Shown: positions 27,223 to 36,635 of the stretch, piece after piece
How the letters are laid out: each line of letters opens with the position of its first letter
Numbering within the stretch: position 1 is the stretch's first letter
Assembly (NCBI RefSeq): GCF_026870175.2
Contig: NZ_CP113977.2
Coordinates: forward strand, 1,612,001-1,676,000
Reading direction: 5' to 3'
DNA length: 64,000 bases
Origin: Flavobacterium aestivum
GTDB lineage: Bacteria; Bacteroidota; Bacteroidia; Flavobacteriales; Flavobacteriaceae
The notes under the pieces: model-generated
Databases searched by the model: none
What the model was told of the DNA's origin: nothing
The model's input: only the letters and a program-made list of their open reading frames with translations
Program-made: the position numbers and the translations under genes

Positions 27223-27603
27223 ATGAAAGCAAATATTCAAAAACTCGGAATAAACAGCAATATGATTAAGAGTATAGTTGCAGTTTTACTAATGACTATT
27301 GTAGGTTTTTCAGCTCAAGGTCAAGAGAAGAAAAATAAGAATGCTAAATATACAACTGAAGTAAACGGAAACTGTGAGCAATGCCAAAAAAGAATTCAAA
27401 AAGCAGCATATTCAGTACCAGGAGTAAAGTCGGCTTCATGGAGCATTGAAACGCATCAATTGTCCTTAATTGTAAATGAAGAAAAGTGTTCATTAGCAGA
27501 TGTAAAGAAAGCGATTGCTAAAGTAGGACATGATACCGATGATTTAAAAGCAACAAAAGAAGACTATGACAACCTTCATAGTTGTTGTCAATATGAGAGA
27601 TAG
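27223..27603 (+). CDS. Exported heavy-metal-associated (HMA) domain protein
   Basis: A 126-aa protein with signal peptide and one HMA domain (about 42-112). The metal-binding CxxC is Cys51-Glu-Gln-Cys54 ('NGNCEQCQKRI'), followed by 'VPGVKSASWS'. A second Cys pair lies at the C-terminus ('HSCCQYER'). It probably passes a soft metal such as Cu(I) within the periplasm. Met14 would give a more compact signal peptide and may be the real start (27262). A terminator follows. Confidence 0.88.
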   Translation: MKANIQKLGINSNMIKSIVAVLLMTIVGFSAQGQEKKNKNAKYTTEVNGNCEQCQKRIQKAAYSVPGVKSASWSIETHQLSLIVNEEKCSLADVKKAIAKVGHDTDDLKATKEDYDNLHSCCQYER

Positions 27604-27692
27604 TTGTAAGGTTTATATGTGTGTTTTTCTTCTTTGATTCTAATAAAAAAAGATTTGTTAATATCGGGATAAAAGCAAACAGGGTTTAATTG

Positions 27693-27734
27693 AAAAAGTA
27701 TCGTAATTAGTAATACTATTTATGATACTTTTTT
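27693..27734 (+). terminator. Terminator of the metal module
   Basis: A 10-bp stem (27693-27702 with 27724-27733) with a 21-nt loop and T run, 90 nt beyond the HMA gene. Confidence 0.75.
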
Positions 27735-27776
27735 GTTTTAATTAGCGTTAATAAAATTTTAAAATAGAGTAATAAA

Positions 27777-27807
27777 TTGTGGTTGACCTAAATAATTCTT
27801 ACTTTCA
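27777..27807 (+). promoter_or_regulatory. Possible promoter of the DedA gene
   Basis: TTG (27777-27779), 20-nt spacer, TACTTTCA (27800-27807), which differs from TAnnTTTG in the last two bases. The start codon is 28 nt further on. Confidence 0.45.
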
Positions 27808-27834
27808 CCACCTAAATAAAAAAGCGAAAAATTT

Positions 27835-28512
27835 ATGAGTAATTTTGACTGGACCCAATTATTGAATCCCGAATTTTATATAACTTTTTCAATCGGGGGT
27901 GTTCAACTGGGTCTGTACATTGTTTTATTCATTGTTTTTGCTGAAACCGGTCTTTTTGCAGGGTTTTTTCTTCCAGGTGATAGTTTACTTTTTCTTGCGG
28001 GAATTTATAGCCGTGATCTAATACAGAATGTCCTTTTTATAGAAAGTGATTTTTTAAACCTTATAATACTTTCCACTTTAGTGGCTGTTTCAGGAGTTTT
28101 CGGGAATATGGTGGGCTATTGGTTTGGAGCCAAAAGCGGTTATTATTTATACAACAAAGAAGATAGTTTTTGGTTTAAGAAAAAATACCTTTTTCAATCT
28201 AAAGATTTTTTTGAAAAGTACGGTGGTAAGGCTATTATTTTTGCAAGATTCCTTCCAATATTTAGAACTTTTGCACCCATAGTTGCCGGAATTGGAATGA
28301 TGGATAAAAAGAAGTTCATGTTTTATAACATCCTAAGTTCATTCCTGTGGTCCTTTATTTTAATATTTTCAGGTCACTATTTATATGGTATGTTTTTAGA
28401 AAATGGAATCGATTTAAAACAGCATATCGAGAAAATAGTAATCGGAATTATCTTGATATCGACTATTCCTGTTTTGTTTAAAATGTTGAAAAAAAGAGTA
28501 CATATCAGCTAA
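27835..28512 (+). CDS. DedA-family (SNARE-associated/VTT) membrane protein
   Basis: A 225-aa polytopic membrane protein. DedA hallmarks are 'AETGLFAGFFLPGDSLLFLAG' (split: FLPGDS core, about residues 44-52), 'GNMVGYWFGAKSG' and 'FARFLPIFRTFAPIVAG', the last containing the conserved Arg residues. Family members act as undecaprenyl-phosphate or phospholipid scramblases/transporters and support membrane integrity. It is monocistronic with a strong terminator behind it. Confidence 0.93.
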   Translation: MSNFDWTQLLNPEFYITFSIGGVQLGLYIVLFIVFAETGLFAGFFLPGDSLLFLAGIYSRDLIQNVLFIESDFLNLIILSTLVAVSGVFGNMVGYWFGAKSGYYLYNKEDSFWFKKKYLFQSKDFFEKYGGKAIIFARFLPIFRTFAPIVAGIGMMDKKKFMFYNILSSFLWSFILIFSGHYLYGMFLENGIDLKQHIEKIVIGIILISTIPVLFKMLKKRVHIS

Positions 28513-28531
28513 GAGATTGTACATAAAAATA

Positions 28532-28566
28532 AAAAAAACGTCTTGTTTTTAACAAGACGTTTTTTT
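28532..28566. terminator. Bidirectional terminator after dedA
   Basis: A 16-bp stem (28532-28547 with 28551-28566) with a TTT loop, A run on the left and T run on the right. Confidence 0.92.
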
Positions 28567-28639
28567 ATGGAAAATAAGTTTGTGAAATATTAGATTACAT
28601 TGCCATTGGGCTAATAAAAGTTTAGCAATGAAGAATAAA

Positions 28640-28671
28640 AAATCCGTCAAGAACGAGTTCAAGACGGATTT
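28640..28671 (-). terminator. Terminator downstream of groEL
   Basis: A 9-bp stem (28640-28648 with 28663-28671), symmetric AA/AA internal loop and an inner 4-bp stem (28651-28654 with 28657-28660). It lies 24 nt past the groEL stop, with T-rich sequence on the minus strand. Confidence 0.8.
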
Positions 28672-28695
28672 ATATATTAAAATATAATGTTCTGA

Positions 28696-30339
<1,644 letters not shown>

Positions 30340-30408
30340 TTAAAGGTTAGTTTGTTTCAAGTTATCAAGTTGTCTTGATACTTAATTCATTCTACTTAAT
30401 ATTCAGTT

Positions 30409-30684
30409 TTAGATTATTGCAAGGATATCGTCCTCACGCATTATTAGATAATCTTTACCTTCTAATTTTAATTCCGTTCCGGCATATTTTCCGTAAAGCA
30501 CAGTGTCGCCTATTTTAACGGTCATGGTATGGTCTTTTGTTCCACTTCCAACTGCTACTACTGTTCCTTTTTGTGGTTTTTCTTTGGCAGTATCTGGAAT
30601 AAAAATCCCTGACGCTGTTTTGGTTTCAGCTGCTACTGGTTCGATAAGAACTCTATCTGAAAGTGGTTTAATGTTTAAAGTCAT
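30409..30684 (-). CDS. groES: Co-chaperonin GroES (Hsp10)
   Basis: A 91-aa protein of normal GroES length forming the heptameric lid of GroEL. '[16 protein letters not shown]', the mobile loop '[20 protein letters not shown]' and the end '[13 protein letters not shown]' match the family closely. It is the first gene of the groESL operon. Confidence 0.98.
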   Translation of the reverse strand: MTLNIKPLSDRVLIEPVAAETKTASGIFIPDTAKEKPQKGTVVAVGSGTKDHTMTVKIGDTVLYGKYAGTELKLEGKDYLIMREDDILAII

Positions 30685-30769
30685 GATTTTATTTTTATAT
30701 TATTTTTTTTATAATGTTTTGATTTCAGAAATTGTGCCATATTGTGTTAACTGACATTTTTTCTTATAA

Positions 30770-30799
30770 AAAATGCCAGCTTTGACAGGCTGGCATTTT
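30770..30799. terminator. Terminator downstream of secG
   Basis: A perfect 11-bp stem (30770-30780 with 30789-30799) and 8-nt loop between secG and the groES upstream region, A-rich on the left. It ends the secG transcript. Confidence 0.85.
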
Positions 30800-30821
30800 A
30801 TGTATTTATATAATAGATAAA

Positions 30822-31151
30822 TTATTTTGCTGGAGTTACTGGTGCAGGCGTATTTGCTGGTACAGGTGTGTTTTGAACTGGAGCAGCTTCAGTGTTATCG
30901 ATGATTTTTGAATCGGAATCACTTAAAGTTCCTGTAAAACTTAATCCTGAAAGCAAAATTAATGCAATTAATATTGTTGCTAATGTCCAAGTACTTTTGT
31001 CTAAGAAATCAGTAGTTTTTTGAACACCACCCAACATTTGAGAACCACTTATTGTAGAAGATAATCCACCTCCTTTAGGGTTTTGAACCATTATAACTAC
31101 GATCAATAGAAAACATACTATTGTAATTAAAACTAAAAAAATTGAAAACAT
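30822..31151 (-). CDS. secG: Protein translocase subunit SecG
   Basis: A 109-aa inner membrane protein with two helices (about 1-21 and 51-72) flanking the conserved cytoplasmic loop 'QNPKGGGLSSTISGSQMLGG'. SecG stimulates SecYEG-dependent export. The C-terminal tail is Pro/Ala/Thr-rich, as in many Bacteroidota SecG proteins. It lies 11 nt downstream of the TPR gene, in an operon with it and lptE. Confidence 0.95.
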   Translation of the reverse strand: MFSIFLVLITIVCFLLIVVIMVQNPKGGGLSSTISGSQMLGGVQKTTDFLDKSTWTLATILIALILLSGLSFTGTLSDSDSKIIDNTEAAPVQNTPVPANTPAPVTPAK

Positions 31152-31162
31152 ACTATTTATTG

Positions 31163-32125
31163 TTAATTGTTATTTTGTTGTACTATTTTAATATCCTTTA
31201 TACGGTCCACAAAGAAACTACTTTTTTCTGGATATTTCAAAATTAATATTTCGTAAGCTTGTATCGCCTTTTGATATTTTTTTTGTTCTAAATATACTTT
31301 GGCCAAAGTCTCTGTCATTAAATAGGAATTGTCCTCTTTGTTGAGTTCCAGATTAGGTGTAAAAACTACTCCTGGTTTTATAGGTGGAATTTTTGGACTG
31401 GTTTCTATGAACTTATCTATTAGTTCGGCTTTTTTTCTTTTGTCTTCATCAAGAGCAGAGTCTTTTGTCATAGTATTGTCCTCTTTTGTGTTTTCTCTAA
31501 CTATGGGTTGAATTCTGGAAATTTGAAGCCATTGTTGAAATGAGTGTGTTTCACTTTTAGAAAAATCCAAAGGCTTTCCAATTTCTAATTTCTCAGCAGC
31601 GGTTTTTGTTTCTTCTTGAAGTAATTCTATAGGTTCTTCCGTTGCAGGTATATAAATAGATTGCTTGGCTGAATTTACAGTTTCTAATTCTTCAAGAGTG
31701 GTTGTTGTTTTTTCTTCAACAGATACTTGCGTGGCTTCTTTGATAGAAGTGAGAATTGACTTTTCTAAAGTATTCGTATTTATTACAGGTTCTGTTATTT
31801 CTTCTTTCTGAATAATTATACTGTCTACTACAGTAATGTCAAGTAGTTCTTTTATTTTTTTCTCGTAAATCTTCTTTTGGATGGCAATAAAAGATTCTGA
31901 AGTTATAAAATCGAATAATGCAGTACGATCCGTTGTGTGTGCAGCGGCTACTTTTAATGCAAAATTATATTTGTAGCTGTTTTGATTGTAAAGTCCTTTA
32001 AGACGCAATGCTCTTGCACTCTGAAAATATGGAAATTCATCCAATACTTTTTCCAGAGCCAACGTTTGTGTTTCGCTGATTTCGTCAGGTTTATTTATTA
32101 AATAATTATAGCTACTAACGTTCAT
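31163..32125 (-). CDS. TPR-repeat protein of unknown function
   Basis: A 320-aa protein without signal peptide. An N-terminal helical part ('LEKVLDEFPYFQSARALRLKGL' in pieces) precedes a long acidic, low-complexity linker (about 100-200). A C-terminal TPR-like hairpin follows ('TETLAKVYLEQKKYQKAIQ', 'YEILILKYPEKSSFFV'). Its place between lptE and secG is, as far as I recall, typical of flavobacteria, which hints at an envelope-assembly role. No more precise function can be given. Confidence 0.8.
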   Translation of the reverse strand: MNVSSYNYLINKPDEISETQTLALEKVLDEFPYFQSARALRLKGLYNQNSYKYNFALKVAAAHTTDRTALFDFITSESFIAIQKKIYEKKIKELLDITVVDSIIIQKEEITEPVINTNTLEKSILTSIKEATQVSVEEKTTTTLEELETVNSAKQSIYIPATEEPIELLQEETKTAAEKLEIGKPLDFSKSETHSFQQWLQISRIQPIVRENTKEDNTMTKDSALDEDKRKKAELIDKFIETSPKIPPIKPGVVFTPNLELNKEDNSYLMTETLAKVYLEQKKYQKAIQAYEILILKYPEKSSFFVDRIKDIKIVQQNNN

Positions 32126-32133
32126 TTGTTTTA

Positions 32134-32194
32134 GTTTTCAATTGTTGGTTATTGTTTGTAGGTTATTAGTTTTTGGTTTTCAATGTTGGTTATT
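32134..32194. repeat. Imperfect direct repeat between lptE and the TPR gene
   Basis: Two copies of about 20 nt (32134-32153 and 32176-32194), identical except for one missing base. The DNA between them is also TTGG/TTATT-rich. Confidence 0.55.
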
Positions 32195-32235
32195 ATAAAT
32201 CTATACTGAAAACGACGGACTAATTACTTTAATAA

Positions 32236-32739
32236 TTACCATTTTGCAAGCGAGGCATTGAAAATATCTTGTGTAATTCTTTCAAAAATTTCTTTTAATG
32301 CAGCATCTTTAGTTGCTCCTATCAATTGTTGATTGGCAGGGTAGTCATAATAAAACTCAAAACTTTTCTCAAAATCATCTGCCTCTTTATTTTTGTTGGT
32401 AAATCTAACGTTTACTCTAATTCTCAAACGGTTTTGTGCAGCTTGTTGATCTGCAGTTGCAGTCATTGGACTAATTCTGTAATCTGTGATTTCTCCTTCA
32501 TAGGTTAAATCTCCCCCATTTTTTACTAAATGTAAATTAGTTTGATTCTGAATCAAGTCCTGTAGTGTAAGTGTAAAAGTTCTGTCAATTCCTGGTTCAA
32601 TCAACTCAGAATTATTTGGAAAGAAATTTACCTGATATGTTTTTGCATCAATTTTACCCGTTCCGGTAAAGTTATATACTGAACAACTGTTTAGGATAAA
32701 TGAACTAATTATTAATAAGAGGCAATGTGCTTTTTTCAT
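32236..32739 (-). CDS. lptE: LptE-family LPS-assembly lipoprotein
   Basis: A 167-aa lipoprotein. I chose the Met at 32739 rather than the one six codons upstream because it gives a clean signal peptide with lipobox 'ILNSC' (Cys19). The body ('YNFTGTGKIDAKTYQVNFF', 'LTYEGEITDYRI', 'RLRIRVNVRFTNK') fits the LptE fold. LptE plugs the LptD barrel that inserts lipopolysaccharide into the outer membrane. It is followed by the TPR gene and secG. Confidence 0.88.
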   Translation of the reverse strand: MKKAHCLLLIISSFILNSCSVYNFTGTGKIDAKTYQVNFFPNNSELIEPGIDRTFTLTLQDLIQNQTNLHLVKNGGDLTYEGEITDYRISPMTATADQQAAQNRLRIRVNVRFTNKNKEADDFEKSFEFYYDYPANQQLIGATKDAALKEIFERITQDIFNASLAKW

Positions 32740-32824
32740 AAAATGTGTAAATTCCAAATTCTAATTTGATACAAATCTCAAATGTACAAAAATCGAATTT
32801 GTGATTTTGAATTTGTTTTTTTTG

Positions 32825-34087
32825 CTATAAATCAAATTGTTTAATTTTTCGATATAAAGTTCTTTCCGAAATTCCTAATTCATCTGCCGCAGCTTTTCGT
32901 TTTCCTTTATTCTTTTCTAATGATTTTTTGATCATTTCGATTTCTTTCTGTTCGAGTCGCAAGATTTCTTCCTCCTCTATGGTTTCTGCCAATAGATAAT
33001 TGTTGTTATCTTGTTCTTCATAATTCTGCTCAATATCAGGTGTGGTGATTAATGAAGTTCCTGGTTCTTCTTCAAAATCTATTTCACTATCTTCTTCTTT
33101 AGAGCCGTATATTTTCTTGATGAGTGATTTGTTGGCTTCCTGAACATTGGTATTGCCGCTTTGCATTAATTCTAAAGTCAATTTTTTCAAATCGTGTAAA
33201 TCACTTTTCATGTCAAAAAGGACTTTATACAAAATCTCTCTTTCGGTATTAAAATCACTGTCGCTTTTTTTGTCTTTAATTACAGATGGTAAATTGTTAC
33301 TGTCTTCAGTTGGTAAATACGTTTGTAAAGTTGCTGCAGAAATATCTCTGTTAGTTTCTAATACTGAGATTTGTTCGGCAACATTTCGTAATTGACGAAT
33401 GTTACCGCTCCAGCGAAATTTCTGCAAAAGCAAAATAGCAGTCTCATCTAACCTTAAAGGAGGCATTTTGTATTTATTGGCAAAATCTGCCGCAAATTTT
33501 CTGAATAATAAATGAATATCGTCTTTTCGTTCTCGAAGAGGAGGTAAGTGAATGTCTACCGTACTTAAACGGTAATACAAATCTTCACGAAATTTTCCTT
33601 TTTCAATAGCTTTAAATAAATTGACATTAGTTGCAGCTACGATTCGGACATTCGTTTTTTGAACCTGAGAAGAACCTACTTTTATGAATTCACCATTTTC
33701 TAAGACACGCAACAAGCGTACTTGGGTAGTCAAAGGCAATTCTCCCACCTCGTCAAGGAAAATAGTACCCCCATTTGCCACTTCAAAATACCCTTCACGA
33801 GTGCTGGTAGCACCGGTAAAAGCTCCTTTTTCATGACCAAAAAGTTCACTGTCTATTGTTCCTTCAGGAATGGCTCCACAGTTTACGGCAATATATTTTC
33901 CATGTTTTCTGTGCGAAAGCGAATGTATAATTCTTGGAATATTTTCTTTTCCCACACCGCTTTCTCCAGCTACCAAAACCGAAATATCAGTAGGGGCAAC
34001 CTGAATGGCTTTTTCTATGGCGCGATTAAGCTTTGGGTCATTCCCAATAATCTCAAATCGCTGTTTTATTGATTGAACTGTATCCAT
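32825..34087 (-). CDS. Sigma-54-dependent transcriptional activator without a receiver domain
   Basis: A 420-aa protein. The AAA+ domain starts almost at the N-terminus: Walker A 'GESGVGKE' (41-48), the sigma-54 contact loop GAFTGA (88-93) and Walker B 'IFLDEVGEL' (109-117). An acidic, low-complexity linker of about 110 residues leads to a C-terminal Fis-type helix-turn-helix (about 385-418, 'KRKAAADELGISERTLYRKI'). There is no receiver or GAF input domain, so activity may depend on expression or on a partner protein. It is upstream of lptE on the same strand. Confidence 0.92.
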   Translation of the reverse strand: MDTVQSIKQRFEIIGNDPKLNRAIEKAIQVAPTDISVLVAGESGVGKENIPRIIHSLSHRKHGKYIAVNCGAIPEGTIDSELFGHEKGAFTGATSTREGYFEVANGGTIFLDEVGELPLTTQVRLLRVLENGEFIKVGSSQVQKTNVRIVAATNVNLFKAIEKGKFREDLYYRLSTVDIHLPPLRERKDDIHLLFRKFAADFANKYKMPPLRLDETAILLLQKFRWSGNIRQLRNVAEQISVLETNRDISAATLQTYLPTEDSNNLPSVIKDKKSDSDFNTEREILYKVLFDMKSDLHDLKKLTLELMQSGNTNVQEANKSLIKKIYGSKEEDSEIDFEEEPGTSLITTPDIEQNYEEQDNNNYLLAETIEEEEILRLEQKEIEMIKKSLEKNKGKRKAAADELGISERTLYRKIKQFDL

Positions 34088-34193
34088 TTTGTTTTTTTCT
34101 AGTATTACACAAATTAGATGAATCTTAAAAAGTGTAAATTTTGCTAATCATTAAAACTTGTATTTTTTTGAATAACTATTCGATTCCCGTTCT

Positions 34194-34340
34194 TTACTGT
34201 TGTGGCTTTGTTAGCGTATCTTTTTGGATAGCAGTTTTTTCAACTTTGTGTTTAGGGAAATATGTTTTAATAACATAGAATGTTGTTCCAAAAGCAATAA
34301 TAAAAGTAATTAAAACGATAAGTATATTTTTTTTAGACAT
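34194..34340 (-). CDS. Small single-pass membrane protein
   Basis: A 48-codon frame with a basic N-terminus (MSKKN), one clear membrane helix (about 6-25) and a Lys-rich tail ending 'TKPQQ'. The start is an ATG at 34338-34340 and the stop is at 34194-34196. It sits between the sigma-54 activator and the GxxExxY element on the same strand. I do not recognise it; the membrane-anchor pattern makes it more likely real than a chance frame. Confidence 0.6.
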   Translation of the reverse strand: MSKKNILIVLITFIIAFGTTFYVIKTYFPKHKVEKTAIQKDTLTKPQQ

Positions 34341-34365
34341 ATAAATGTTTTTCTTTTTTTCTTTT

Positions 34366-34799
34366 GCCACAAATTACACAAATTTTCACAAATTCTTTTT
34401 ATATTATTAATCGTTTATGCGTTAAGGATTTGTTTTGAAAATTAGCAATAATTCCAATTTGAGAATCTGCAAGTCTAATATAATTTAGAGTTTGAGCGAT
34501 ATGTTCATTATTGATTTCTTTTACAGATTTGACTTCTAAAATTATTTAATTGTAAAGAATAAAATCAGCATAAAATTTATGAGGAAGAATATTTCCTTTG
34601 TATTCAATTGAAAATTCTTTTTCTCGTTCAAAAGGGATATTATTGTTCTTGAACTCTATTTCTAATGCATCTTTATAAACAATTTCCAATAAACCCGGCC
34701 CTAAAATTCTATGAACCTCCATGCAAATGCCTACTATTTTATAATTCTCTTCTTGCTTGTAATATTCCATAATTTGTGGAAATTTGGGTAATTTGTGGC
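34366..34799. mobile_element. Small element bounded by 29-bp inverted repeats, carrying a broken GxxExxY gene
   Basis: Left repeat 34366-34394 and right repeat 34771-34799 are inverted copies matching at 27 of 29 positions. The right repeat begins at the base after the GxxExxY start codon's outer end, and the left repeat ends 4 nt beyond the gene's final stop, so the pair frames exactly one gene. A third related sequence, in the orientation of the right end, lies at about 34830-34857. No transposase and no clear target-site duplication were seen. Confidence 0.6.
34399..34770 (-). pseudogene. GxxExxY-family protein gene with an internal stop
   Basis: The first 74 codons encode the N-terminal part of a GxxExxY protein: 'GICMEVHRILGPGLLEIVY' contains the naming motif GLLEIVY, followed by 'FKNNNIPFEREKEF' and 'YADFILYN'. 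The frame then hits TAA (34546-34548) but continues in the same frame for 48 codons that read like the normal C-terminus ('IILEVKSVKEINNEH', 'QTLNYIRLADSQIG'). A single substitution from a Lys or similar codon would explain it. The family has a nuclease-like fold and no established role. Confidence 0.82.
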
Positions 34800-34859
34800 T
34801 TATTTTTTTTTGACAAAGTTAAAATCTGTGTAAATCTTTTTAATTCGTGGCAAAAAAAA

Positions 34860-36305
34860 TTAATTCATATCACTCAACCCAATCGCTTCACCTTTTAGAG
34901 TTCCAGAGGTACAGGAAGTTATTTTTACATTTACAAAATCACCTATTTTATAATTCTCTTTAGGGAAAACCACTGTTATACTTTGTGAATTTCTTCCAGA
35001 AAATTCTTCAGTCGATTTTTTTGAAACTTTCTCTACCAATACTTCTACTGTTTTTCCTATGAATTCCTCAGAGCGCAACCAAGCATGTTTTTGTTGTAAA
35101 TCAACAATTTCCTGTAGTCTTCTTGCTTTGGTAGTTTCTGGTACATCATCCTCCATTTTTCTTCCAGCCAATGTTCCTGGACGTTCAGAATAGCTGTACA
35201 TATAACCAAAATTATATTTCACATACTCCATCAAACTCAAGGTGTCTTGATGATCTTCTTCAGTTTCTGTAGGGAAACCAGAAATCATATCTTGAGAAAT
35301 AGCACCATCAGGAATAATAGAGCGAATCTTGTCAATCAGAGCCATATATTCTTCTCTTGTGTGCAAACGGTTCATTTCTTTTAAGATACGATCACTTCCA
35401 GACTGAACAGGTAAATGTATATGTTTGCAGATATTAGGATATTTAGCAATTACATGTAAAATACTTTCGTGCATATCCTGTGGATTAGAAGTCGAAAAGC
35501 GAATACGCATTTTTGGGAAACCAACTGCAACCATTTCAAGTAATTGGTCAAAATCTACTGCAGTTGCTTTTTGCATTTCGCTTGCATTTACAAAATCCTT
35601 TTTCAAACCGCCACCATACCATAAATAGCTATCTACATTTTGTCCCAAAAGAGTGATTTCCTTAAAACCTTTGTTCCACAAATCTTGAATTTCATTCATG
35701 ATACTTTGTGGCTCACGGCTACGTTCACGCCCGCGGGTAAAAGGGACTACGCAAAAAGTACACATGTTGTCGCAACCTCTCGTGATAGAAACCAATGCAG
35801 TAATCCCGTTGCTCATCAATCGAACTGGCGAAATATCACCATACGTTTCCTCTTTAGACAAAATCACGTTAATCGCATCACGTCCTTCCTCAACTTCACT
35901 TAATAAATTAGGCAAATCTTTATAAGCATCAGGACCAACAACAAGGTCGACAATTTTTTCTTCTTCTAGGAATTGACTTTTTAAACGTTCGGCCATACAG
36001 CCCAAAACGCCCACTTTCATCTTCGGATTAGTGCGTTTCACAGCGTTGTATTTTTCCAAGCGTTTGCGTATGGTTTGTTCCGCTTTGTCACGAATCGAAC
36101 AGGTGTTCACTAAAACCAAATCAGCATCTTCAAGTACCGATGTTGTATTGTATCCGTTACCAGACAGTATAGAAGCCACAATTTCACTATCCGAAAAGTT
36201 CATCGCACAGCCATAACTTTCTATAAAGAGTTTTTTAGTATTCTCAGGTTTATGTTCTAGAACAAGGCTATTTCCTTGTTTACTTTCTTCAATTATCTTT
36301 TCCAT
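34860..36305 (-). CDS. miaB: tRNA-2-methylthio-N6-dimethylallyladenosine synthase MiaB
   Basis: A 481-aa radical-SAM methylthiotransferase that modifies A37 of tRNAs reading UNN codons. The N-terminal UPF0004 domain has Cys in 'ESYGCAMN', 'LVNTCSIRDKA' and 'GVLGCMAERL' (second Fe-S cluster). The radical-SAM CxxxCxxC is in 'RGCDNMCTFCVVPFTRGRE', and a C-terminal TRAM domain follows (about 415-478). It has its own promoter upstream. Confidence 0.97.
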   Translation of the reverse strand: MEKIIEESKQGNSLVLEHKPENTKKLFIESYGCAMNFSDSEIVASILSGNGYNTTSVLEDADLVLVNTCSIRDKAEQTIRKRLEKYNAVKRTNPKMKVGVLGCMAERLKSQFLEEEKIVDLVVGPDAYKDLPNLLSEVEEGRDAINVILSKEETYGDISPVRLMSNGITALVSITRGCDNMCTFCVVPFTRGRERSREPQSIMNEIQDLWNKGFKEITLLGQNVDSYLWYGGGLKKDFVNASEMQKATAVDFDQLLEMVAVGFPKMRIRFSTSNPQDMHESILHVIAKYPNICKHIHLPVQSGSDRILKEMNRLHTREEYMALIDKIRSIIPDGAISQDMISGFPTETEEDHQDTLSLMEYVKYNFGYMYSYSERPGTLAGRKMEDDVPETTKARRLQEIVDLQQKHAWLRSEEFIGKTVEVLVEKVSKKSTEEFSGRNSQSITVVFPKENYKIGDFVNVKITSCTSGTLKGEAIGLSDMN

Positions 36306-36322
36306 AGGACATTTTCAAACCG

Positions 36323-36354
36323 CAAAGATAAGGTAAATGCAAGCATTATGACAA
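36323..36354 (-). promoter_or_regulatory. Promoter of miaB
   Basis: On the minus strand: TTG (36352-36354), 21-nt spacer, TATCTTTG (36323-36330), an exact TAnnTTTG match, 18 nt before the start codon. Confidence 0.6.
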
Positions 36355-36473
36355 GATGTCAGCCTAAGAATTAACAAAAATTAAGAAAAGTTGAAAGTAA
36401 AGAGCAAAAGGCAAAAGCAAAAAAGACAAAGGTTGGAGTCTAAAATCAGAAATCTTAATTCTAAAATTTTTGA

Positions 36474-36620
36474 AAGGAGCTAATTCCCGCTTTTCGTTAC
36501 AAGTCCTCGCAAAAAGGTAAAAGTTTCCAGAGTTCTGGAAAGAGCTTCCGTTGGTCGCTTTTCTAGAACAGGAAACTTTTACCTTTTTTTGCTCCGGGCT
36601 TTTCACTGTAATCGGGGCTA
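36474..36620. repeat. Long palindromic intergenic repeat element
   Basis: A perfect 18-bp outer stem (36511-36528 with 36571-36588) continues inward with about 9 of 10 further pairs (532-541 with 560-569, last digits of 36xxx). Outside it are related ends: 'GGAGCTAATTCCCGC' on the left and 'GTAATCGGGGCT' on the right. The look is that of the dispersed hairpin repeats found between genes in flavobacteria. On the minus strand it may also terminate glpD transcription. An 80-codon frame across it is not convincing. Confidence 0.7.
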
Positions 36621-36635
36621 GAGTATTTACTATTT

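Noticed and set aside
30685..30770. CIRCE heat-shock operator ahead of groES
   Set aside because: No 9-bp inverted repeat with a 9-nt spacer of the CIRCE type is visible.
32740..32757. Upstream ATG for lptE
   Set aside because: It adds six residues before a clean lipoprotein signal peptide starting at 32739.
36364..36606. 80-codon minus-strand frame
   Set aside because: It runs through the palindromic repeat element and has no family-like or compositional support.
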